From positions 5,704,001 to 5,768,000 of the forward strand of contig CP087563.1 in NCBI GenBank assembly GCA_020974905.1: DNA of 64,000 bases, written 5' to 3'. Positions 58,501 to 64,000 of this stretch are shown here, in pieces. The notes beneath the pieces were generated by a model. The model was not told the origin of the DNA. It made no database searches and saw only the letters and a program-made list of their open reading frames with translations. Numbering within the stretch: the stretch's first letter is position 1; each line of letters opens with the position of its first letter. The position numbers and the translations under genes are program-made. Origin of the DNA: Planctomycetes bacterium syqfu (GTDB lineage: Bacteria; Planctomycetota; Phycisphaerae; Phycisphaerales; Phycisphaeraceae).

Positions 58501-60187
58501 AAGATTGCTTTGTGTATCCCATATCCCACTTAATTCCAATGGCAAAGTTGATCAGATCCAACTAAAGAATCATGTTGTCCAAAGTGATCAAGATAGATCT
58601 CAGCAATCCCCCCGAAACCCATTGGAATCAAAGCTGCATGCGATTTGGTCAGAAATCTTAGGTATCGATCTGTTCGGAATTGACGAGAGCTTTTTCGATT
58701 TGGGTGGTGATTCGCTGCAGGTATTCAAGGTTGTCTTGAAGGCTGAATCAGTTGGCTTGTGCATGACACCCAAAATGCTGTTCCAATACCAAACCATTGA
58801 ACGCATTGCTGACGCAATGAAGGGGCTTGCTACTAAACAATGTTTAAGGACAGAGAACAACGATGATTTACCACTGCTCCCATCACAACGATGGTTTTTT
58901 GAGCGAGGTATTCAACGACCGCAGTTTTACAACGTGGCTTTCCTGTATCAATTCCAGACGCAGATCACGAGTGATGCGTTTATGCAGGCTGCAGAATCAT
59001 TGCTTCGACGACATCAATCGTTACGCCTGACATTTCAGAAAAGAGCAGACGACTGGAAGCAAACTATTGGTGATTTTGAAATCCATGTGATTGCTGAATC
59101 GGTGTTTCTGAATCAGTACGCCAATGTGACGGCTAGTATTCAGACAATTGCTTACGACCTTCGAAAACAAATGGATATTGACAATGGCCCGTTAGCCAAG
59201 TTGGTTCTGATCCAATGTGGATCAGACAAGCCGTATTTGTTGGTGGTGATGCATCATCTCGTTTTTGATTCCGTGAGTCTTGAGGTTCTCAAGAGCGATC
59301 TGCAATCATTGCTCCAGCAGAATGACATACCGAATCGTCAATTGCAGGAAGGCCGGTATCCCAATCAGTCCTATTCATCAGTTTGCCGTGATTTTGAAGT
59401 ATTAGCGAGAAGTAAATCGCTGCACGATCATGCCAGTCATTGGTTGGATGTTCCTTGGGATATGGCTGAGCCGTTGCAGACCGAATTGAATCATGGTCCC
59501 AATAGCTATTCGAGTTCAAGTATTCAGTCTGCCCATTTACCATTGGGCAATTATTGGGAAGTTACCAATCAATCTGAATTACAGATTGACGAAATCCTGT
59601 TGCGGGCACTAGGTGGTGCATTCAGTCATGTGTTTGATGTCAAGCATTTCTTAGTGGACTATACCAGTCATGGCAGAGACGTTGATTTGGAAGTTGACGG
59701 TTTGTCGAATGTGTTTGGCTATTTGACATGCGTGGCACCGTTATTGGTTGATGCATCTCCTGTCGAGAGCAGGGGGGAGTCTTACACCTACCTGCATCAA
59801 ACGCTAGAACTGGCCAGGGCAAAAGCCACAACGTTTGGTCTGCTGAAATATCTGACTAATTCAGATCAGATTCAATCTACCATCCGAAAGATCCCACAAC
59901 CAAGTATCAAATTTAACTACCACGGCAAATGCCTGCCGGATGAACATCAGTTTTTAAAGCCAGTTGATATGAAGTTCTCGGGTGTGATGCCGGGTGATGA
60001 AGAACGGTTTTATCAATTCAACATTGAAGCCTACCAGACGGACAAAGACAGGTTTCTTGTTGAAATCAAATACAGTCGGAATGTTTACTCTGACGCATTG
60101 ATCAAGAACTTGCTCAAGCAAATAAATGAACAGTTTCAATACCAACTGTCTTTTTACCAAACAAAGGAAGCCATCCGCACAAGTTAA
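55571..60187 (+). CDS. One-module nonribosomal peptide synthetase (C-A-T-E)
   Basis: 1538 residues, TTG start. A condensation domain (to about residue 455) has 'IHHLIMDMRSI' as HHxxxD. The adenylation domain (~475-1000) has 'YIIFTSGTTGEPKGV', 'SLGGATEATVWS', 'YKTGDLARW' and 'NGKVDQ'. Pocket residues read roughly D-L-Y-D-F-S-L-V-W-K, close to cysteine-type codes (my alignment by eye). A carrier domain has 'FFDLGGDSLQVF' near residue 1044. The last domain has 'MHHLVFDSVSL' and 'IKFNYHG', typical of epimerization domains. No thioesterase. It would load, acylate or join, and epimerise one residue. Two CCCCCGGAAG words lie near its 5' end. Confidence 0.9.
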   Translation: MIKQSKSMQFQGNSAGDAIYQLTPMQKVMFADSVRHAPGSSTPGSPNHECRISGSRSNVLQVAFKFNSACTDEILGHSCRLLVDRFDALRMRFTLDSQNNPIQMVDESSDVSIKFFDLSEQTQDSKQQFIDRFLVGDCMNGFTVLDSPLVRFAFFQIARDQWQSIFTIHHLIMDMRSIPELLKAFCCILGGDSLEQNSNFVSYLSYLKGLPTNYTSPDQWRKTLNGSGTIGMISSPEVDKRFAHSKIESSGLSAKETQLLWKLADTYDMSMTSILEATWAVVLSRHTRQDSVLWGSTRSHRPKELPSSQSMVGLLINTLPVQAELNSFQNVGDLIRDIRQQHLALRNLMHVNQLSLIREKGKSLFESLVVYDRQDLADCCQDLPISDIAFYSKPSVPLVLECSGTECLKISVRYWPEVIEDKTAQSLLDHVKALLLQLNDSIDAKVSDWSMLTSDESDLVTQQYNETDLEFPSEKCIHEWFESSVLKSPNAIAVQDSDFELTYKQVDQRANHITNVLTTNGYKGGDKIAVLMKRDCNLIPSLLGVLKASCVYVPFDDSWPVNRIQNVLEKHQIRCMLVSSDKLNKVSDIVSKANVLEHVFSINPLRDEAGQFNWPSSASFHQITLDDHVSSEPVDVNVISSEPAYIIFTSGTTGEPKGVQVSHRSVSNLIDWVNREFMVTPQDKLLFVTSLCFDLSVYDIFGILAAGGTIRIASEIERSDPDAMIQILADEKITFWDSAPAFIKQLFLAGKQNHVKQFSESLRLVFLSGDWIPLDLPKQIVDRYPNADVISLGGATEATVWSNYYRVTHQETRHRSIPYGRPIQNAKYYILDQLMKPCAVNVPGELYIAGECVAIGYAGNIALTDQRFVTCPFDSRYRMYKTGDLARWRPDGQIEILGRIDNQVKIRGYRIELGEIESVLRKHESITDCAVCVQKNDDEDQCVVAYVVLDDSNENQFDKTEVMNFLAGQLPQYMLPSRLLCVSHIPLNSNGKVDQIQLKNHVVQSDQDRSQQSPRNPLESKLHAIWSEILGIDLFGIDESFFDLGGDSLQVFKVVLKAESVGLCMTPKMLFQYQTIERIADAMKGLATKQCLRTENNDDLPLLPSQRWFFERGIQRPQFYNVAFLYQFQTQITSDAFMQAAESLLRRHQSLRLTFQKRADDWKQTIGDFEIHVIAESVFLNQYANVTASIQTIAYDLRKQMDIDNGPLAKLVLIQCGSDKPYLLVVMHHLVFDSVSLEVLKSDLQSLLQQNDIPNRQLQEGRYPNQSYSSVCRDFEVLARSKSLHDHASHWLDVPWDMAEPLQTELNHGPNSYSSSSIQSAHLPLGNYWEVTNQSELQIDEILLRALGGAFSHVFDVKHFLVDYTSHGRDVDLEVDGLSNVFGYLTCVAPLLVDASPVESRGESYTYLHQTLELARAKATTFGLLKYLTNSDQIQSTIRKIPQPSIKFNYHGKCLPDEHQFLKPVDMKFSGVMPGDEERFYQFNIEAYQTDKDRFLVEIKYSRNVYSDALIKNLLKQINEQFQYQLSFYQTKEAIRTS

Positions 60188-60192
60188 TCTGC

Positions 60193-61860
60193 ATGCATAT
60201 TCTCTCGTTATATTTTAAGCACTCCAAATGGCTGCTGTTTCTGGCAACTGCTTTGGGTATCGTCAGTGGGTTGACGACAGCTGCATTGCTGGCATGTATT
60301 AACCATGCCTTGCAGAATCCCAACTGGGTGTCCCATGACGTTGTCATATTTGGCAGCTTGTGCATATTGCGACTCGTATCAGGTGTCTTGGCTCATTACA
60401 TCCTGATCAGCATGTCGCAGCGTTCGATTATGAACATTCGGTTGGACTTGTGCCAACGGACATTGGATTCATCTTTATCTGAAATTGAACTTGCAGGTAA
60501 GAACAAGCTCTTTGCCTGTTTTTCGGATGATGTCATGGATGTATCCACAGCGGTGATCAACCTGCCGTATTTCTTTGTGAACATCATCGTGCTGCTGGGT
60601 TGTCTGGCTTATCTGGGCATGATGTCAATTCCGATGTGTGTTGGACTTGGGGTTTGCTTTGCTCTTGGTATTTTGTCTTACACGATCCCCATACGCATTG
60701 CCATGACGCATTTGAAGAATGCCCGTGAATCACAAGATGATCTTTTTGCTCGTTTTGACGGAATCGTCAGTGGCGTCAAGGAACTCAAATTACATGAGCA
60801 AAAACGCAATGACTATTTGCTCGGTGCATTGTATCGGTCCGCTGATTCCGTTCGGAAAAACAACATCATGGGCATCGGCATTTACGCGACAGCAGCCAAT
60901 TGGAATCGCTTGTTGTTTTTCGTTTATGTCGGCGTGATCATCTATGCCTCGCCGACGATTGTCACTGACATCAATTTGGCACTTTTATCATCGTATGTGC
61001 TTGTTTTACTCTATATGATGGCACCACTGGAAGCGATCCAGAATGCCTTGCCACATATCGCCAAAGCCAATGTCGCTTTGCAAAAGTCCGACAGCTTGGG
61101 TTTGACCTCGTCAGAAAAAACGAAGCCCGATGATTTTAAGCAAACGGCTTTTGATCATTGGAAGGCCATTGGTTTGTACAGTCTTTGCCGGCAGTACAAT
61201 CATCAGCCCAGCAATGAGTCCTTTACGTTGGGGCCAATCAATCTTGTGCTTCATCGTGGGGAAGTTCTCTTTATTACGGGGGGAAATGGCTCCGGTAAGA
61301 CGACATTGGCCAAAGTGCTGGCTGGGCTGTATTGCGATTTTGAAGGCAAACTCACAGTCGATGAGCAGGACATCAGTGAATCCAATATTCATGCTTACCG
61401 CTCATTGTATTCAGCAGTCTTCTCAGACTTCCATTTGTTTGATGAAATTCACGGTATTACGGAAGAAGCAATCAATCGGTTGTCCTATCAATATCTCAAG
61501 GATTTTGACCTGAGTCATAAACTCAAGATTCAGGATGGCAAACTCTCGACGACAGCCCTTTCGTCTGGCCAGAGGAAACGCGTCGCGCTCTTGATTGCGA
61601 TGATGGAAAATCGCGATGTCTACATTCTCGATGAATGGGCGGCAGATCAGGACCCAACATTCCGTGAGACGTTCTATCACAAAATCATTCCAGACCTCAA
61701 AGCACAAGGCAAGACGTTGGTCGTCATTTCCCATGACGACCGGTATTACCACCTGGCTGATCGATTGATCAAGCTGGATTGTGGTGTCATTGAAACAGAA
61801 TTCCCCGGGGAACCTGATGATACAGCGGCAGAATATGATGTATGTCATTCGAACAATTAA
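60193..61860 (+). CDS. ABC exporter, cyclic-peptide type
   Basis: 555 residues fusing six membrane helices (~10-300) to an ATPase domain. Walker A is 'ITGGNGSGKTTLAKVL' near residues 361-376; the signature is 'LSSGQRKRVALL'; Walker B is 'RDVYILDEWAADQDP'. The 'DEWAADQDP' form is typical of the SyrD/PvdE cyclic-peptide and siderophore transporter family. It starts 5 bases after the NRPS stop, so it very likely exports or moves the NRPS product to the periplasm. Confidence 0.92.
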   Translation: MHILSLYFKHSKWLLFLATALGIVSGLTTAALLACINHALQNPNWVSHDVVIFGSLCILRLVSGVLAHYILISMSQRSIMNIRLDLCQRTLDSSLSEIELAGKNKLFACFSDDVMDVSTAVINLPYFFVNIIVLLGCLAYLGMMSIPMCVGLGVCFALGILSYTIPIRIAMTHLKNARESQDDLFARFDGIVSGVKELKLHEQKRNDYLLGALYRSADSVRKNNIMGIGIYATAANWNRLLFFVYVGVIIYASPTIVTDINLALLSSYVLVLLYMMAPLEAIQNALPHIAKANVALQKSDSLGLTSSEKTKPDDFKQTAFDHWKAIGLYSLCRQYNHQPSNESFTLGPINLVLHRGEVLFITGGNGSGKTTLAKVLAGLYCDFEGKLTVDEQDISESNIHAYRSLYSAVFSDFHLFDEIHGITEEAINRLSYQYLKDFDLSHKLKIQDGKLSTTALSSGQRKRVALLIAMMENRDVYILDEWAADQDPTFRETFYHKIIPDLKAQGKTLVVISHDDRYYHLADRLIKLDCGVIETEFPGEPDDTAAEYDVCHSNN

Positions 61861-61864
61861 ATTG

Positions 61865-64000
61865 ATGAACCTGCAACGATATTGCCTGTTCTTCATCGCT
61901 CTCTGCGTCTTTGGTATGGTTCAAACGTCCTTCGCTGAAGGACTGCGTGGACATGCCTATGACATCCCGAAGTTAGATGATTGTGCGGTTACTGGTGAAG
62001 CTACCTCATGGAAAGACCATGCCTTCAAGATTGAATTGCTGGCAGACCCCAATGGCAAGTACAAAAAGCCCTCTGATTTTGATCCCAAAGTTCGGCTTGC
62101 CTGGTGTGATAAAGGCTTGCTGGTGTATGTGACTGTTCAGGACGATCAGTTTGAAGAGGCTGAGAACAAACGCCGGATGTTTGAAGGTGACGCGATTGAG
62201 TTATTCATTGGCACTAAGCGGGGCGAACACGATTATTACATGCTGGTTCTAGGTCCGGGGGTGACACCTCAATTCCCAGAGCTCCGTCACATATTCTTTG
62301 ATGAGCGTGGGGGCGGTCCTGTCGTAGCTGAAATTCTTGATCCTTTGAAGCTTGAAGTAAAGCGTTCCAAGCTTGATAAGGGCTATGCCATTGAAGTATG
62401 TCTGCCCTGGACGAATCTTCAGTTGCAACCTAAGTCTGATCTGAGTCTCGCGTTTCAAGTCTATGCCATGGACAAGGACCCGGGTGAGGATGTTTTCTGT
62501 GCGACATGGTACCCAGCCAATGACACACATTTAAACCAAACCACATCCATGCATTTACTGAATCTGGCTGATCATGCCAGTTCCGATTCAAAGTCCGTGA
62601 TTGCAGGTCGCTTTAATGAATTGAACATTGCTCTGGATGCCACATTGATTGGCAAAACGATCAAGGTGATCCGCGAGGGGGAAACGATCCATGAGGAAGC
62701 CATCAAGCAAATCGATGGTCGTGGCAAGTTTACGGTGCGATTACCTATCCCACTCAACGGTGAAAAGATCGGCGATTTGAACGTCTACATTGATGGGCAA
62801 TGGGTTGGATGCACCGAACGTGGCAAGCCAGAATCCATGCTCAAGTATGCAATGGACGAAGGGGAGTTGGATTTTTATCAATACGTTTTTAGTGGCGATC
62901 AATTCCCCAAGGTCGAGTTTAAGCATCCGGATATTGTTCGCTCGCTTGTCGGTGAATATCAGGTTAAGCCTCATTTTTATGACAAGACTTTTAATGAAGT
63001 CACCGTTGCTGATCACCCAGGGAAATACGCTGCGGTCGTGGAGATTCAAACCCAGTTCGGTAGAACCACGCGACGATTTTTCAGTCTTTACCGCACAACG
63101 GATCAAGACAAAGTGCCCATGCTCAAATTGCCAGTTTGGTTGATGCCAAAAGTCAGCGAAATCGTTCTCCAGGATGGGCTGATGTTGGATTTGCCGGAAG
63201 TTGAGGGGGAGGCAGACCAGTACAGCGAGAATGATGCGGTCTTGCGCACCTATGCTCACGAACAACACAAGAAGCCAAGTGATACGGAACTGGACGATGC
63301 TCGTGTGGAGGACCAAGCATGGTGGGTTCACCAGAAGCGTGAAATTTACGGTCAATTCAGTGATCCCGTCCTGCCTTTACCCAAACGCTATGACACACAG
63401 GTTGGCAGAACCATCGAGCATGGTACACCAGAACAGGCGGGGATCAACCCGGATGCAATCAAACTCCTGGATGAAATCTGTGATCAGTGGGCCAAGTCCA
63501 ATGACGGGAAAGGGGCCACCATCTGTGTGGTCAGGCATGGCATCATTTTTTACTACAAGTCGCATGGCAAAACATTGGATGGCAAAGATATGAAGCCGGA
63601 GGTTCCTGGCCCGATGTACTCACTGACCAAGCTGATCACCGGCGTGATGTTGGGCATGTATGTCGATCAGGGACTAATCGATTTGGATGCTCCCATTGAC
63701 CGGACGATTCCCACGGTGCGCGGTATGGATGTCAATGTGCCTATGACCCATCGGATGTTGATGACGCATACCAGTGGATTGCAGGGGCACTATGGAGATG
63801 AATTCAGGGATCTGGAAGAGCGGATCGCCGAGGAATATGCCTATGACAAAGTGCCGGTTGACTTTAAATACTGTGGCTTGGGTTTTGCATTAACTGTCAA
63901 GGCTCTGGAACTGATTTCAGATGAGCCTTACCCGAACCTGTATCGGAAGCTGCTGTTCGATCCACTGGAGATAAATCACACCGTCTGCAAGAACTCACAC
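61865..64000 (+). CDS. Exported CBM9-like plus beta-lactamase-like serine hydrolase (partial)
   Basis: 712 codons, open to the window end. From ATG 61865 a signal peptide 'NLQRYCLFFIALCVFGMVQTSFA' is seen; ATGs at 61835/61838 are alternatives. Residues ~40-220 resemble a CBM9/DOMON-like domain ('PKVRLAWCDKGLLVYVTVQDDQF...FEGDAIELFIG', 'GYAIEVCLPW'). After residue ~515 is a class C beta-lactamase/penicillin-binding-type domain with the SxxK motif 'MYSLTKLITG' and 'LMTHTSGLQGHYG'; 'YCGLGFAL' stands near the expected YxN site. It is four bases from the exporter stop. It may cleave an amide or ester of the NRPS product outside the cytoplasm. Confidence 0.82.
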   Translation, partial: MNLQRYCLFFIALCVFGMVQTSFAEGLRGHAYDIPKLDDCAVTGEATSWKDHAFKIELLADPNGKYKKPSDFDPKVRLAWCDKGLLVYVTVQDDQFEEAENKRRMFEGDAIELFIGTKRGEHDYYMLVLGPGVTPQFPELRHIFFDERGGGPVVAEILDPLKLEVKRSKLDKGYAIEVCLPWTNLQLQPKSDLSLAFQVYAMDKDPGEDVFCATWYPANDTHLNQTTSMHLLNLADHASSDSKSVIAGRFNELNIALDATLIGKTIKVIREGETIHEEAIKQIDGRGKFTVRLPIPLNGEKIGDLNVYIDGQWVGCTERGKPESMLKYAMDEGELDFYQYVFSGDQFPKVEFKHPDIVRSLVGEYQVKPHFYDKTFNEVTVADHPGKYAAVVEIQTQFGRTTRRFFSLYRTTDQDKVPMLKLPVWLMPKVSEIVLQDGLMLDLPEVEGEADQYSENDAVLRTYAHEQHKKPSDTELDDARVEDQAWWVHQKREIYGQFSDPVLPLPKRYDTQVGRTIEHGTPEQAGINPDAIKLLDEICDQWAKSNDGKGATICVVRHGIIFYYKSHGKTLDGKDMKPEVPGPMYSLTKLITGVMLGMYVDQGLIDLDAPIDRTIPTVRGMDVNVPMTHRMLMTHTSGLQGHYGDEFRDLEERIAEEYAYDKVPVDFKYCGLGFALTVKALELISDEPYPNLYRKLLFDPLEINHTVCKNSH

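Overview
The window looks like a bacterial chromosome of the Planctomycetota, possibly class Phycisphaerae. The support is indirect: paired ECF sigma factors next to a FecR-type anti-sigma protein, a DUF1573 protein, a secreted HEAT-repeat protein, a type II secretion operon with PilM/PilN-like GspL, and a prophage with a HARE-HTH protein and a large serine recombinase. No rRNA or tRNA is present, so the phylum call is an inference.

Bases 1 to about 21,500 are the right part of a prophage; its tail genes lie beyond the left edge. The minus strand carries head genes (protease-capsid fusion, portal, a gpW-position protein, a zinc-ribbon protein, terminase) and a replication/recombination block: PD-(D/E)XK exonuclease, Sak4-like ATPase, DUF669 protein, RusA, two ParB-like proteins, an SF2 helicase, a frame-broken DUF3987 primase-helicase and a ParB-methyltransferase. 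Small accessory genes (5.9-7.7 kb) and a sigma-like gene, two mini-genes and the serine integrase (18.7-21.3 kb) are on the plus strand.

Bases 21.6-26.4 kb hold accessory genes beside the integrase: an HExxH protein, a frame-broken glycine-zipper protein, a DUF4209-like protein with an RX4H (HEPN-type) motif and three small unknowns. Bases 26.6-30.9 kb are a tightly overlapped operon of an SMC-like ATPase, a HEAT-like histidine kinase and a response regulator.

Bases 31.4-40.9 kb carry an AT-hook DNA-binding protein, a sigma factor fused to a zinc-finger domain, an ECF sigma factor, a FecR-type regulator, a DUF1573 protein, a cysteine-rich exported protein and a HEAT protein. Bases 41.0-53.5 kb are a type II secretion operon (E, F, G, H, I, J, K, L, M, C-like, D) with a MauE-thioredoxin fusion inserted after gspF. 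Two TPR-type genes follow, then a one-module NRPS (C-A-T-E), a cyclic-peptide-type ABC exporter and an exported protein with CBM9-like and beta-lactamase-like domains that runs off the window.

The most unusual signal is not a gene. The 10-mer CTTCCGGGGG occurs 16 times exactly (both strands counted; about 0.12 expected), in all reading contexts and in intergenic DNA, in prophage and chromosome alike. A second word, TGTCCCTGCA, occurs 7 times within 3 kb around the integrase. The prophage also contains paired operator-like elements, a repeated 21-bp palindrome and a 250-bp foldback next to the primase.
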